A stretch of DNA of 64,000 nucleotides from positions 19,822 to 83,821 of the forward strand of contig JAJYMM010000126.1 in NCBI GenBank assembly GCA_021787035.1, read 5' to 3'. The notes under the pieces were generated by a model, which saw only the letters and a list, made by a program, of their open reading frames with translations, searched no databases and was not told the origin of the DNA. A program made the position numbers and the translations under genes. Source of the DNA: Actinomycetes bacterium. GTDB taxonomy: Bacteria; Actinomycetota; Acidimicrobiia; Acidimicrobiales; Palsa-688. Below, in pieces: positions 37,087-48,393 of the stretch. How positions within the stretch are numbered: position 1 is the stretch's first letter; each line of letters opens with the position of its first letter.

Positions 37087-38497
37087 CGCTATCCCCTATC
37101 GCGTCGAAGTGACGGCGCAAGCGGGCGAGCTGCAAAAGCGCTTTTCGATGCTCCCTGCGGGCGCGGGTTCGGGGGAGGTAGCCACCGTTGCCGGGCGGGT
37201 GATGTTCCGCAGGGAGATGGGCAAGCTCGCCTTCTTGAACCTGAACGAGTGGACGGGATCCCTCCAGCTCTTTGCCGGCGCAGGGTGGACCGACCGCTTC
37301 GCCGAGCTGAAAAAGTTGTCGCTCGGCGATTGGCTGGCCGCCACCGGGGAGGTGGTCCGGACGAAGACCGGCGAGCTCTCGGTGCGTGTGGCCCAATGGG
37401 AGCTCCTCGCTGAGGCGCGCCGGTCCTTTGGTGACAAGTGGCACGGCATCGCAGACACTGACACGCGCTACCGCCAGCGCTACGCGGACATGTGGGCCAA
37501 CCCTCGCTCGCGAGAAGTGCTCCTCGCCCGCAGCCGTGCCGTTTCGGCTATCCGGCATTACCTGGAAGACAGGGGTTTCGTCGAAGTCGAGACGCCGGCT
37601 CTCCACACCGTGCCCGGTGGTGGGACGGCTAAGCCGTTCGTAACCCACCACAACGCCCTCGATACGGACCTTTACCTGCGCATAGCACTTGAGCTGCACC
37701 TGAAGCGCCTGGTCGTCGGGGGCATGGAGAGGGTCTTCGAGATCGGGCGTGTATTTCGCAACGAGGGCCTCTCGCCCCGGCACAACCCCGAGTTCACGAT
37801 GCTCGAGCTCTACCAGGCCTACGCGGACTACTACGACATGATGGCGCTAACCGAGGAGATGGTCGCCCATGTCGCCAGGGATGTGACCGGGGGCACGGAC
37901 CTCGTCTACGCCGGTAAACCGCTCGCGCTGGCCCCCCCCTGGCGGAAGGCCACCATGCTCGAACTGATCGCCGAGCACGCTGGCGTCGAGGTCTCGCTCG
38001 ACATGCCAGTTGGCGACCTCCGCAACAGGGCCAAGGCGCTCGAGGTCCCAGTCGAGGACCAATGGGGCCCCGGCAAGCTCGTGCTCGAGATATACGAGAA
38101 GACGACCGAGCCCTACCTCTGGGGCCCGGTGTTCGTGATGGACTACCCGAAGGAGGTCTCTCCTCTGGCGCGCAACCATCGCAGCAAGCCTGGTTTCGTC
38201 GAGCGCTTCGAACCCGTCGTGGCCGGGCGCGAGCTCGCTAACGCTTTCTCCGAGCTAAACGACCCCGACGAGCAGCGGGCAACCTTTGATGCGCAGGCGA
38301 AGCTCCGCGCATCGGGCGACGAGGAGGCGATGCCCGTCGACGATGACTACGTCCGCGCCCTCGAGTACGGCCTGCCGCCGACCGGAGGGCTCGGGATAGG
38401 CATCGACCGGCTCGTCATGCTGCTGACAGGCTCTGAGGCGATCAGAGAGGTCATCGCTTTCCCGACACTGAGGCCTGAGGCCCTAGAGCCGAGCTAG
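37061..38497 (+). CDS. lysS: Lysyl-tRNA synthetase, class II
   Basis: 478 residues from ATG 37061, inside the coaX end; GTG 37073 is an alternative. The N-terminal OB fold (VAGRVMFRREMGKLAFLNL) binds the anticodon. The class II core has motif 1 near YLEDRGFVEVETPALH, motif 2 RVFRNEGLSPRHNPEFTMLELYQAYADY, and motif 3 GGLGIGIDRLVMLL. The C-terminus EVIAFPTLRP is characteristic of bacterial LysS. It charges tRNA-Lys. It is the last gene of the co-directional run that begins with the folate genes. Confidence 0.95.
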   Translation: MAATVTTPDAIPYRVEVTAQAGELQKRFSMLPAGAGSGEVATVAGRVMFRREMGKLAFLNLNEWTGSLQLFAGAGWTDRFAELKKLSLGDWLAATGEVVRTKTGELSVRVAQWELLAEARRSFGDKWHGIADTDTRYRQRYADMWANPRSREVLLARSRAVSAIRHYLEDRGFVEVETPALHTVPGGGTAKPFVTHHNALDTDLYLRIALELHLKRLVVGGMERVFEIGRVFRNEGLSPRHNPEFTMLELYQAYADYYDMMALTEEMVAHVARDVTGGTDLVYAGKPLALAPPWRKATMLELIAEHAGVEVSLDMPVGDLRNRAKALEVPVEDQWGPGKLVLEIYEKTTEPYLWGPVFVMDYPKEVSPLARNHRSKPGFVERFEPVVAGRELANAFSELNDPDEQRATFDAQAKLRASGDEEAMPVDDDYVRALEYGLPPTGGLGIGIDRLVMLLTGSEAIREVIAFPTLRPEALEPS

Positions 38498-38514
38498 CCC
38501 CTTCGCCGCTTAGC

Positions 38515-39516
38515 TCAGGGGAGGTCGTCCAGGAGGCGGTCCGCGAGGCGTGCGAGCGTCTCGCGCACTGCCAGCACCGCTACAGGGTTGGCTGAGCCCG
38601 CCGGCGGTGCCATCTCCTGCAGGGAACGGGCGGACTCGGCGGCCCAGCGCCTGCCCTCGGCGAGCGAGCTGGCTACGGCGCCGCTCGACACGATGATGGC
38701 GCGGGCCTTGTCGAGCTCAGGCGGCCCGAGGTTGCCCCCGAGAAGGGAGGCTAGCTCCGGGCCAGCCTCAGGATCGGTCAGGGCACGGATCACTGGGAGG
38801 GTATAGGTGCCCTCCAGGATGTCGTTGCCTGCTGGCTTCCCGAGCTCGGCGTCGGTGCATAACAGGTCGCGCAGGTCGTCGTAGATCTGGTAGGCCATGC
38901 CGAAGGCCTGCCCGAAGCGCCCGAGGGACTCGACGTCCTCCGGCTCACCCCCTGCGACCAGGCCGCCGATCCTCGCCGACGCCCACATGAGGGAAGCCGT
39001 CTTCTTCGAGATCGAGTCGAAATATGAGGGTTCTGGGCGCTCGAGAGAGAACGCATAGCGCAGTTGCGCCATCTCCCCCTCGCAGAGCCGGCCGATCGCG
39101 GTGGCGAGGACGTGCACTACCCCGGTGCCGAGCCTGGCGGCGATCTCAGACGCCCGTGCGAGCAAGAAGTCCCCGGTCAGGATCGCCATTAGGTTGCCCC
39201 ACCTGGCATTGGCGCTCGTGACACCGCGCCGCGACCCCGCCTCGTCGATCACGTCGTCGTGGTAGAGCGAGCCCATGTGGACCAGCTCGACCGAGACGGC
39301 ACCCTCTATCACGGCGCTGCTCGCGGCGGCGCCGGTGGCCGCGGCCGCCGCGACTAATAGCGCGGGGCGTAGCCTCTTGCCGCCCGCCCCGACGAGGTGC
39401 GAAGCAACCTCGGACAGGAGCGGCTCAGGCGACGCGACCGCTTCGCGCAGGGCCTCTTCGACCCGGGCCAAGGTTCCGTCGAGGCCAGGAAGCAAGAGCA
39501 GCTCCCAGACGTTCAT
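38515..39516 (-). CDS. Polyprenyl diphosphate synthase (long-chain, trans)
   Basis: 333 residues from ATG 39516; an upstream in-frame start would add 38 unrelated residues. The first aspartate-rich motif is SLYHDDVIDEAGSRRG (DDxxD) and the second is AYQIYDDLRDLLC. GGKRLRPALLVA, KTASLMWASARIGG and GNDILEGTYTLPVI are also typical. It extends an allylic diphosphate with IPP, probably to the menaquinone side chain or a carrier lipid; chain length cannot be read reliably. It is convergent with lysS and divergent from clpC. Confidence 0.92.
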   Translation of the reverse strand: MNVWELLLLPGLDGTLARVEEALREAVASPEPLLSEVASHLVGAGGKRLRPALLVAAAAATGAAASSAVIEGAVSVELVHMGSLYHDDVIDEAGSRRGVTSANARWGNLMAILTGDFLLARASEIAARLGTGVVHVLATAIGRLCEGEMAQLRYAFSLERPEPSYFDSISKKTASLMWASARIGGLVAGGEPEDVESLGRFGQAFGMAYQIYDDLRDLLCTDAELGKPAGNDILEGTYTLPVIRALTDPEAGPELASLLGGNLGPPELDKARAIIVSSGAVASSLAEGRRWAAESARSLQEMAPPAGSANPVAVLAVRETLARLADRLLDDLP

Positions 39517-39744
39517 CACTTGACGATATGCGACGCGGGAGCCCCAGCACGAACCAGACGGGCTCCGCTCGCGCTCTAGGTGCACCCGCCAGGTAAAGTG
39601 GGGGCTGCGGAACCCGAACGGAAAGGGCACGGATGACTAGCACAGGGAGCCTGCCAAACAGGGCTTGGGCCGGGGTGGCCGGCACTGGCGGCTGTGGTCT
39701 GCCCTCGGTGCGGGACCGTGGATCTGCGGAGGAGGCTGCGAGGT

Positions 39745-42240
<2,496 letters not shown>

Positions 42241-42262
42241 AGGGCCCGGTTCTCGTCCTAGG

Positions 42263-42290
42263 AAGCGCCGCCGGCTAGCCGGCGGCGCTT
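42263..42290 (+). terminator. Perfect palindromic terminator after clpC
   Basis: A 28-base perfect palindrome (14-base arms, centre at ctag) starting 22 bases after the clpC stop and followed by ttcgttgt. It separates clpC from radA. Confidence 0.75.
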
Positions 42291-42323
42291 TCGTTGTCAC
42301 AGGGCCCGTGTATGTTCCGTCCC

Positions 42324-43841
42324 ATGAACAAGCCACGTGCCGTGCACCGCTGCGAGGCCTGCGGGGCCACCCAGCCACGCTGGACCGGGCGCTGCCCCGC
42401 TTGTGGCGAATGGGGCACCCTGCGCGAGGAGCTTGTGGACCGGCGCCCTGGGGGAGCGGGGCCAAACCTAGGTCCGGCCGCTGCACCGGCTGCTGTCGCC
42501 CTTTCCGAAGTCGACCCGGAGGGCCACAAGCCGATGCCGACAGGGTTAGGTGAGGTTGACCGCGTGCTCGCGGGGGGCCTCCTCCCAGGGTCTTCCACGC
42601 TGGTCGGCGGTGAGCCCGGCACCGGCAAGTCCACCCTGTTGCTCCAGGTCCTCGCCTCGATGGCCTCTGCAGGGAGGCGCTGCCTCCTGGTGGCCGCCGA
42701 AGAGGCAGCACACCAGGTCCGCCGGCGTGCCTCCAGGCTCGGTGCCGACGCGGAGAGAGTGCTCGTCGTCGAGGCGACCGACCTAGGCGCCGCCGAGGCG
42801 GTGATGGTGCAAGTCGCTCCCGACGTGGTGGTGGTCGACTCAGTCCAGGCCGTGCGCGACCCGGAGGTGGCGTCGGCCGCCGGCTCGCCAGCCCAGGTGA
42901 GGGCCTGCGCCCAACGCCTGGTGGACCTTGCCAAGGCCACCGGCTCTGCCCTGGTGCTTGTCGGCCATGTGACAAAGGACGGTTCCCTCGCGGGGCCGAG
43001 GGCATTGGAGCACCTCGTCGATACCGTCCTCACTTTCGAGGGCGACCGCTACTCGACGCTCCGGGCGCTGCGCTCTGTGAAGCACCGCTTTGGCCAGACG
43101 GGCGAGACGGGGCTGTTCGAGATGGGGGAAGCCGGGCTCGGCGAGGTACCCGACCCGAGCAACCTGTTTTTGGGCGACCGCAAGGCCGGAGTGCCGGGCT
43201 CGGCAGTGACGGTACCGGTCGAGGGCCACAGGGCGTTGCTTGTCGAAGTCCAGGCCCTAGTCGGGCGCCCGACCCAGGTGCCTCGCCGCTACGTGACGGG
43301 CCTAGATGCCGGACGGGTCGGGTTCCTCGTGGCCGTCCTGGACCGTTGGGGGGGTGTCCCGGTCGGGGAGCACGACGTGTACGTGTCGGTTGCCGGCGGT
43401 GCGAGGGCGTGCGAGCCAGCCGCAGACCTGGCGATATGCCTCGCGCTGGCATCCTGCCTTTCGAAGGTGGCGGTGCCCACGGGCATCGTGGCGATCGGGG
43501 AGGTCGGCCTCGGGGGCGAAGTGAGGCGAGTGAGCGCTGGTGCTAAGCGGCTGGCGGAGGCGGGCCGCCTCGGTTTCACCAAGGCGCTCGTGCCCGCCCG
43601 GAGCGCGCCGGGGGCCCAGACTGGGCTCCAGGTCCGTCCTGTGGCGACACTCTACGAGGCGCTCTCTTCGGCCCTTCCAGGCGCAGCTTTCAAACGGGGA
43701 CCGGACGGCGCGCCTCGCCGCCAGCAGGTGAGCACGCGCCGGGACAGGTGGGCAGCGCCTTCCGGGGCCCCACACGGGTACCCCGTGCCCTCAAGCGGGC
43801 ACCCCGCCCGGCTCCGGGTCCTGGGCCCGCCCTCCCCTTGA
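42324..43841 (+). CDS. radA: DNA repair protein RadA
   Basis: 505 residues from ATG 42324. It has a four-Cys zinc finger (HRCEACGATQPRWTGRCPACGEWG), a RecA-like core with Walker A GEPGTGKST at 96-104, and SVKHRFGQTGETG, the RadA-specific K-x-R-F-G motif with His in place of the usual Asn. A Lon-like domain follows (VYVSVAGGARACEPAADLAICLALASCLS). RadA is a helicase-like factor that promotes branch migration during recombination. The C-terminal 60 residues are a Pro/Arg/Gly-rich tail absent from most relatives. It lies just before disA, the usual pairing. Confidence 0.94.
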   Translation: MNKPRAVHRCEACGATQPRWTGRCPACGEWGTLREELVDRRPGGAGPNLGPAAAPAAVALSEVDPEGHKPMPTGLGEVDRVLAGGLLPGSSTLVGGEPGTGKSTLLLQVLASMASAGRRCLLVAAEEAAHQVRRRASRLGADAERVLVVEATDLGAAEAVMVQVAPDVVVVDSVQAVRDPEVASAAGSPAQVRACAQRLVDLAKATGSALVLVGHVTKDGSLAGPRALEHLVDTVLTFEGDRYSTLRALRSVKHRFGQTGETGLFEMGEAGLGEVPDPSNLFLGDRKAGVPGSAVTVPVEGHRALLVEVQALVGRPTQVPRRYVTGLDAGRVGFLVAVLDRWGGVPVGEHDVYVSVAGGARACEPAADLAICLALASCLSKVAVPTGIVAIGEVGLGGEVRRVSAGAKRLAEAGRLGFTKALVPARSAPGAQTGLQVRPVATLYEALSSALPGAAFKRGPDGAPRRQQVSTRRDRWAAPSGAPHGYPVPSSGHPARLRVLGPPSP

Positions 43842-43898
43842 GGGACTTTGGCCCAGACGGGCTGCAAGGGTTCATGGCTCGTCGGCTAGAATCGGCAG

Positions 43899-44972
43899 GT
43901 GCCGGACAGGCTGAGCCCGGGGATGATCGAGGCGCTCGGGATGATCGCGCCCGGCAAGCGGCTCCGGGAGGGGCTTGACAGGATCCTCCAGGCCAAGATG
44001 GGTGCCCTGATAATCGTGGGTGACGGGCCCGAGGTGCTGTCCATCTGCTCCGGGGGGTTCCTCCTCGACTCAGAGTTCAGCCCGCAGCGGCTCTCCGAGC
44101 TGGCCAAGATGGACGGGGCCATCATCCTCGCCGCAGACGCGAGCCGGATAGCCAGGGCCAACGTCCACCTGGTGCCGAGCCCGACGGTGGCGACGAGTGA
44201 GACAGGTACCCGTCACCGGACCGCAGAGAGGGTCGCACGCTCGATCGACGTGCCGGTCATAACCGTCTCCGAGGACCGGTCCGTGATCGCCGTCTACCGT
44301 GGCGAGCAGCAGAGGCCCTTGGTGCCGGTGGAGCGCCTGCTGGCGAGGGCCAACCAGGCCCTTGAGACCCTGGAAGGCTACCGGGACCGCCTGGACGTGG
44401 TCACCAATGCCCTTTCCGCCCTCGAGGTCGAGGACATGGTGACCGTGAGGGACGTCGTCACTGTGCTCCAGAGGGCCGAGATGGTGCGGCGCATTGCCGA
44501 AGAGGTCGAGTCGTACAACCTCGAGCTAGGGACCGACAGCCGGCTCGTGCGGTTGCAGCTCGAGGAGATGCTGGCGGGCGTCGAGGACGAGCGACGCCAG
44601 GTCCTCCGGGACTACCTGTTGCCCGACCCGGCGTGGGGGCCTGGAGAGGCGCTTGTCGCGCTGTCACGGCTGTCAACCGAGCGCGTCCTCGACCTGTCGA
44701 GGGTGGCCAGCGTGCTTCGCATTGGTCCGGTCGGCACGGACCTCGAGGCGCCGGTGCGCCCCTACGGCTACCGCCTTCTCTCGAAGATCCCGCGGCTGCC
44801 AGAGCCCGTGGTGCAAAACATCATCCAGCGTTACGGCGGGCTCCAGCAGGTGCTACGAGCAAGTATCGAGGACCTCGACACGGTGGAAGGCATCGAGGTG
44901 GCTGGCGCCCACTTCGTGAAGGAGGGCTTGGCGCGCCTGGCCGAGACCAGCATCTTGGACCGCCTCAGCTGA
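43899..44972 (+). CDS. disA: Diadenylate cyclase DisA, DNA-integrity scanning protein
   Basis: 357 residues from GTG 43899. The DAC domain carries the two diagnostic motifs: Asp72-Gly-Ala (KMDGAIILAADA) and Arg105-His-Arg (GTRHRTAERVA). GALIIVGDG opens the domain. A central helical linker and C-terminal helix-hairpin-helix region (GYRLLSKIPRLPEPVVQNIIQRYGGLQQVLRAS, then VEGIEVAGAHFVKEGLARL) bind branched DNA. It makes the second messenger c-di-AMP from two ATP. It is convergent with the Crp-like regulator gene. Confidence 0.95.
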   Translation: MPDRLSPGMIEALGMIAPGKRLREGLDRILQAKMGALIIVGDGPEVLSICSGGFLLDSEFSPQRLSELAKMDGAIILAADASRIARANVHLVPSPTVATSETGTRHRTAERVARSIDVPVITVSEDRSVIAVYRGEQQRPLVPVERLLARANQALETLEGYRDRLDVVTNALSALEVEDMVTVRDVVTVLQRAEMVRRIAEEVESYNLELGTDSRLVRLQLEEMLAGVEDERRQVLRDYLLPDPAWGPGEALVALSRLSTERVLDLSRVASVLRIGPVGTDLEAPVRPYGYRLLSKIPRLPEPVVQNIIQRYGGLQQVLRASIEDLDTVEGIEVAGAHFVKEGLARLAETSILDRLS

Positions 44973-44983
44973 GGCTGGTGCCC

Positions 44984-45643
44984 TCAGCGTGCCCGCTGGG
45001 CGAGCCTGTCCCGGTTTAGGACCTTGTAATGCCTCTCGGACTGCTCCAACCAGCCGAGCCGGACAAAGGCCGCTATCGCTTTGTTGACCCGCTCCCTGGA
45101 CGCGCCGACGAGGCCGGCGAGCTCCTCTTGGGTTATGGGCAACACGAACTCGAGCGCATCGCCCGCCAGTTCGAGGAGCCGCTTCGCCGTTCGGCCGGTG
45201 ACGTCGAGCAGCATCGCGTCCGCAATGGCGTCGTCCGCGTTGCGGAGGCGCCGGGCGATCAGGGCCGCCACGTCCCAGAGCGCCCCCGGTTCCGCCTCGA
45301 GCTCGGCTCGGACGGCCTCGTAGGGGAGGCGGACGAGCTCGGAGCGCTCGAGGGCGCGTGCGCTCGCCGAGCGGGGCTCCATGTCGAACAAGGGCATCTC
45401 GCCGAACATGTCGCCGGGCTCCATGAGGGCCACGATCGATTCACGTCCATCGGGGGAACGCTTGGCGATGCCGACCCGCCCACTGCGCACGACGTAGAGC
45501 TCTTTGGCTTCGTCGCCTTCCGCGAAAAGCGTGTTGTTGCGCTCGAGGCGCACGGCGGTGGCTTTCGCCGCCACCCGGGCCAGGGCTTCCTCAGGAAGCG
45601 ACGAGAAGAGGTCGCTCCCGGTCAGGGCGGAGACATCGTCCAT
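44984..45643 (-). CDS. Crp/Fnr-family transcriptional regulator
   Basis: About 219 residues from ATG 45643 (TTG 45652 possible). The N-terminal cyclic-nucleotide-binding barrel has LFSSLPEEALARVAAKA, LFAEGDEAKELYVVRSGRVGIAKR and the phosphate-binding-cassette region GDMFGEMPLFDMEPRSASARALE. The C-terminal winged helix has LPITQEELAGLVGASRERVNKAIAAFVRLGWLEQ, typical of Crp. It probably responds to cAMP or a related ligand. It is divergent from carD with a 110-base shared promoter region and sits between disA and carD, where this gene is not part of the usual arrangement. Confidence 0.9.
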   Translation of the reverse strand: MDDVSALTGSDLFSSLPEEALARVAAKATAVRLERNNTLFAEGDEAKELYVVRSGRVGIAKRSPDGRESIVALMEPGDMFGEMPLFDMEPRSASARALERSELVRLPYEAVRAELEAEPGALWDVAALIARRLRNADDAIADAMLLDVTGRTAKRLLELAGDALEFVLPITQEELAGLVGASRERVNKAIAAFVRLGWLEQSERHYKVLNRDRLAQRAR

Positions 45644-45671
45644 GGAAGCCAAACGTTAGTACCGAATGCAG

Positions 45672-45701
45672 TTGGATCTCGCCTCGGAAAAGTCGTACCC
45701 T
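45672..45701 (+). promoter_or_regulatory. Possible sigma-70-type promoter of carD
   Basis: ttggat (45672-45677) and taccct (45696-45701) with an 18-base spacer, about 50 bases before the carD start. Weak match in GC-rich DNA; assigned by position only. Confidence 0.3.
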
Positions 45702-45753
45702 GGAAGGGTGCGGATGTTCGCATGGTCGCTGGTACGCATCGGTCTGGAGGCTC

Positions 45754-46233
45754 ATGTCGTTTGACGTCGGGGACAAAGTCGTTTACCCCCACCATGGCGC
45801 GGCTGTCGTCGAGAGGAGAGAGCTGCGGGCCGACTTCGGCGAGCAGCGCGAGTACCTCGTGCTCCGCTTGGCCTATGGCGACCTCACCCTCAAGGTACCC
45901 GTGGACTCGACCGGGGACGTGGGCATAAGGGAAGTCATAAACGACGAAGAGGTAGAGGAAGTTTTTGCCGTCCTTCGCAAAAAGGACGTGCGCATGCCGA
46001 CCAACTGGTCGCGCCGGTACAAAAACCACGTTGAGAAGCTGAAGTCCGGTGACATCTACCAGGTCGCCGAGGTGGTACGTAACCTCTCCAACCGGGATAA
46101 GGACAAGGGCTTGTCCGCTGGCGAGAAACGGATGCTCAACCGCGCCCGCCAAATCCTGGTGTCTGAGCTCACATTCGCCATAGGCGTGTCCGAAGCCGAG
46201 GCGGAAAAGAAGCTCGACGAAGCACTGCCCTGA
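45754..46233 (+). CDS. carD: CarD-family RNA polymerase-binding regulator
   Basis: 159 residues. The N-terminal RNA polymerase-interacting Tudor-like domain is FDVGDKVVYPHHGAAVVERRE ... LVLRLAYGDLTLKVPVDS, followed by VGIREVI. The C-terminal helical domain has NWSRRYKNHVEKLKSGDIYQVAEVVRNLSNRDKDKGLSAGEKRMLNRARQILVSEL, the DNA-binding part that stabilises open complexes. CarD is essential for rRNA and ribosomal promoters in mycobacteria. It is followed 10 bases later by ispD. Confidence 0.95.
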   Translation: MSFDVGDKVVYPHHGAAVVERRELRADFGEQREYLVLRLAYGDLTLKVPVDSTGDVGIREVINDEEVEEVFAVLRKKDVRMPTNWSRRYKNHVEKLKSGDIYQVAEVVRNLSNRDKDKGLSAGEKRMLNRARQILVSELTFAIGVSEAEAEKKLDEALP

Positions 46234-46243
46234 AGGACCGCAG

Positions 46244-46903
46244 GTGGCCGCGATTCCCACGGTGTGGGCCGTGGTAGTGGCTGCGGGCGGTGGGCTCAGG
46301 TTCGGTGGGTACAAGCAATTTGCCGTGCTAGGCGGCCGCGAAGTCGTGGATTGGTCGCTCGGTGCCGCGCGCCGCAACTGCACGGGCACCGTCTTGGTAG
46401 TGCCCGAATGCATGGTCGTCTCGTACCAGGGCCGTGCGAACCGCGTTATCGCTGGAGGTGAGACCCGTACGGCGTCCGTGGCGGCTGGTCTGGGGGCCGT
46501 ACCCGAGGAGGCAGAGGTCGTTGTAGTGCACGATGCCGCCAGGCCGCTCGCTGGCGAGGCGCTTTGGGGCCAGGTGATATCCGCCGTCCTCGATGGCGCC
46601 GACGCCGCCGTGCCCTGCCTGCCGGTTACGGACACGATCAAGCAGCGCGGCGAGGACGGCCGCCTGGCAACCCTGGACAGGTCGCTCCTCGTGGCTTCGC
46701 AGACACCTCAAGCGTTCTCTGCAGCAGCGATCCGTGCTGCTCACGCCACAGCGGCCGCGGAGGGCAGGCAGGCGACCGACGACGCCGCGCTCATCGAGTC
46801 GATGGGCGGCCGTGTGGTGGCCGTGAGCGGCGAGAGCTCCAACTTGAAGCTCACGGAGAAGCTCGACCTCGCGGTTGCCGAGGCTCTCTTGGCGGCGCGG
46901 TGA
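46244..46903 (+). CDS. ispD: 2-C-methyl-D-erythritol 4-phosphate cytidylyltransferase
   Basis: 219 residues from GTG 46244. Motifs: VWAVVVAAGGGLRFGGYKQF (nucleotide loop), GGETRTASVAAGL, VVVHDAARPL, LPVTDTIKQ, SQTPQAF and ATDDAALIESMGGRV. It is the third enzyme of the MEP pathway for isoprenoid precursors, forming CDP-methylerythritol. Its last bases overlap the GTG of ispF, and the pair is fused in some other bacteria. Confidence 0.94.
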   Translation: MAAIPTVWAVVVAAGGGLRFGGYKQFAVLGGREVVDWSLGAARRNCTGTVLVVPECMVVSYQGRANRVIAGGETRTASVAAGLGAVPEEAEVVVVHDAARPLAGEALWGQVISAVLDGADAAVPCLPVTDTIKQRGEDGRLATLDRSLLVASQTPQAFSAAAIRAAHATAAAEGRQATDDAALIESMGGRVVAVSGESSNLKLTEKLDLAVAEALLAAR

Positions 46904-47370
46904 GCCTGCGGGTCGGGCAGGGCTTCGACATCCACCCCTTTAGCGACGACCCTGCCCGAGCGCTCGTCCTCGGCGGGGTGCGCATCGCTGGGCGGGGGCT
47001 CTCGGGCCACAGCGACGCCGACGTCTTGTGCCATGCGATTACCGATGCCCTGCTCGGGGCGGCAGGATTGGGCGACATCGGCTCGATGTTCCCAGACGAC
47101 GACCCAGCCTGGGAGGGCGCGGACAGCGTTGCACTGCTCGAGGCGGCCTTTGGCAGGGTCTCGACAGCCTGGCGGGTGATGAACATCGACTGCACTGTGA
47201 TCGCCGAGGCACCGCGCCTCGCTGGTCACAAGGCAGAGATGGAGCGCCGGCTCGGTGCCGTGCTCGGCGCACCGGTTTGCGTCAAGGCCAAGAGGGGTGA
47301 GGGACTGGGTGCCCTGGGACGGCGCGAGGGGATCGCTTGTCTCGCCGTTACCCTGCTGCAGGCGCTATGA
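46900..47370 (+). CDS. ispF: 2-C-methyl-D-erythritol 2,4-cyclodiphosphate synthase
   Basis: 156 residues from GTG 46900 (GTGA overlap with ispD). Zinc ligands are in GQGFDIHPF (DxH) and GLSGHSDADVLCHAITDALLGAAGLGDIGSMFPDDDP. MNIDCTVIAEAPRL and VKAKRGEGLGALGRREGIA are also typical. It forms the cyclodiphosphate of the MEP pathway. It overlaps rlmB by an ATGA. In Mycobacterium cysS lies between ispF and rlmB; here it is missing. Confidence 0.95.
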   Translation: MSLRVGQGFDIHPFSDDPARALVLGGVRIAGRGLSGHSDADVLCHAITDALLGAAGLGDIGSMFPDDDPAWEGADSVALLEAAFGRVSTAWRVMNIDCTVIAEAPRLAGHKAEMERRLGAVLGAPVCVKAKRGEGLGALGRREGIACLAVTLLQAL

Positions 47371-48302
47371 GGCGCGCGACGATGGCCTCCGGTGGCGCCG
47401 CCACACCCGGCAGGCGCCCCCGAGGCCTCGGAGAGCGCGCCAGCGCCTCCAGCCCCTCCAGCCCCGCCGGCCCCCCCATGCCCCCCAGCCCCGCCAGGCG
47501 CGCCGGCCCCGGCATTCCTGGCAGTGAACAGGTCGAGGGTTACCATGCGGTCCGCCAGCTCCTCGCCGCCAGGCGCCGGCGGGCACGGGCCCTTTGGGTT
47601 GACGCAAGGCTCGCCTCTAGCGGGCCTCTCCGGGACCTGGTCCTGCTCGGACGTGGCCAACGGGTACCGGTTGAGCTGAAAGCACCTCGCGAACTGGAAG
47701 CTGCCGCTCGGACGAGCGCTCCCCAAGGTGTCATCGCGTGGGCTGACCCTCTGGCGCCCGTCCTGCTCGAAGGCGTGCTCACCGGGTTCACCAAGGATGG
47801 CCGGCAGGGAGCTGGCCTGCTCGTGGTCCTCGATGGCGTCACGGACCCGGGCAACCTCGGGTCCGTTATGCGCAGTGCCGCTTGCGCCGGGGCCCGTGGC
47901 GTGGTGGTGGGGCGCCACCGCTCAGCCGCCTTGAGCCCGGCAGCCTTGAAGGCAGCCGCTGGATCTGCCGAAGAGCTCCCACTGGTGAGGGTTCCGGGCA
48001 TACCCGCGGCCCTCGGGGCCATACGAGAGGCGGGCATCTGGGTCGTGGGACTTTCGCCCGAAGGCCCTGAGGAGCTATGGACGACCCCTCTCCTAGACGA
48101 GCCCGTTGCGCTCGTGCTCGGCTCGGAAGGTCGCGGGCTGTCCCGGCTTTCCAGGGAGCGCTGCGACGCCCTCGTGCGTATCCCCATGCCAGGCCCCGCC
48201 GAAGCCCCCGGCTCGTTGAACGTGGCTACGGCCTGCGCGGTCGCGTGCTTCGAGGTGGCCCGCCGGCGTTCGATGGCGGTGCCGGCGTTGCCCTCGACCT
48301 GA
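47367..48302 (+). CDS. rlmB: 23S rRNA (guanosine-2'-O-)-methyltransferase, TrmH/SpoU family
   Basis: 311 residues from ATG 47367, coupled to ispF by ATGA. The first 45 residues are Ser/Pro/Gly/Ala-rich and low complexity. The substrate-binding domain starts at VEGYHAVRQLLAARRR. The SPOUT methyltransferase motifs are LVVLDGVTDPGNLGSVMRSAACAGARGVV (motif 1), ALVLGSEGRGLSRL (motif 2) and IPMPGPAEAPGSLNVATACAVACFE (motif 3). It methylates a guanosine in 23S rRNA; the exact site (G2251 in E. coli RlmB) is assumed from the family. Confidence 0.9.
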   Translation: MRRATMASGGAATPGRRPRGLGERASASSPSSPAGPPMPPSPARRAGPGIPGSEQVEGYHAVRQLLAARRRRARALWVDARLASSGPLRDLVLLGRGQRVPVELKAPRELEAAARTSAPQGVIAWADPLAPVLLEGVLTGFTKDGRQGAGLLVVLDGVTDPGNLGSVMRSAACAGARGVVVGRHRSAALSPAALKAAAGSAEELPLVRVPGIPAALGAIREAGIWVVGLSPEGPEELWTTPLLDEPVALVLGSEGRGLSRLSRERCDALVRIPMPGPAEAPGSLNVATACAVACFEVARRRSMAVPALPST

Positions 48303-48370
48303 CCGGCGCCACCCCAAAGAGGGCCGTTGGGTACGGTTTCCTCTCAGTGCCGGGCCGTTGGGCACGGATT

Positions 48371-48393
48371 GATTACGCATACGGTATGCAATC
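48371..48393. promoter_or_regulatory. Palindromic operator-like site upstream of the alcohol dehydrogenase gene
   Basis: A 13-base palindrome gcatac-g-gtatgc (48377-48389) flanked by gatt (48371) and aatc (48390), which pair with each other. It sits about 140 bases before the dehydrogenase start in a 232-base intergenic region. The size and symmetry fit a GntR- or TetR-type dimer site. No regulator gene of those families is adjacent. Confidence 0.45.

Noticed and set aside
39694..39744. Earlier ClpC start giving an N-terminal MVCPRCG zinc-like segment
   Set aside because: Only one Cys pair, no conservation expected in ClpC, and the strong ribosome binding site fits TTG 39745.
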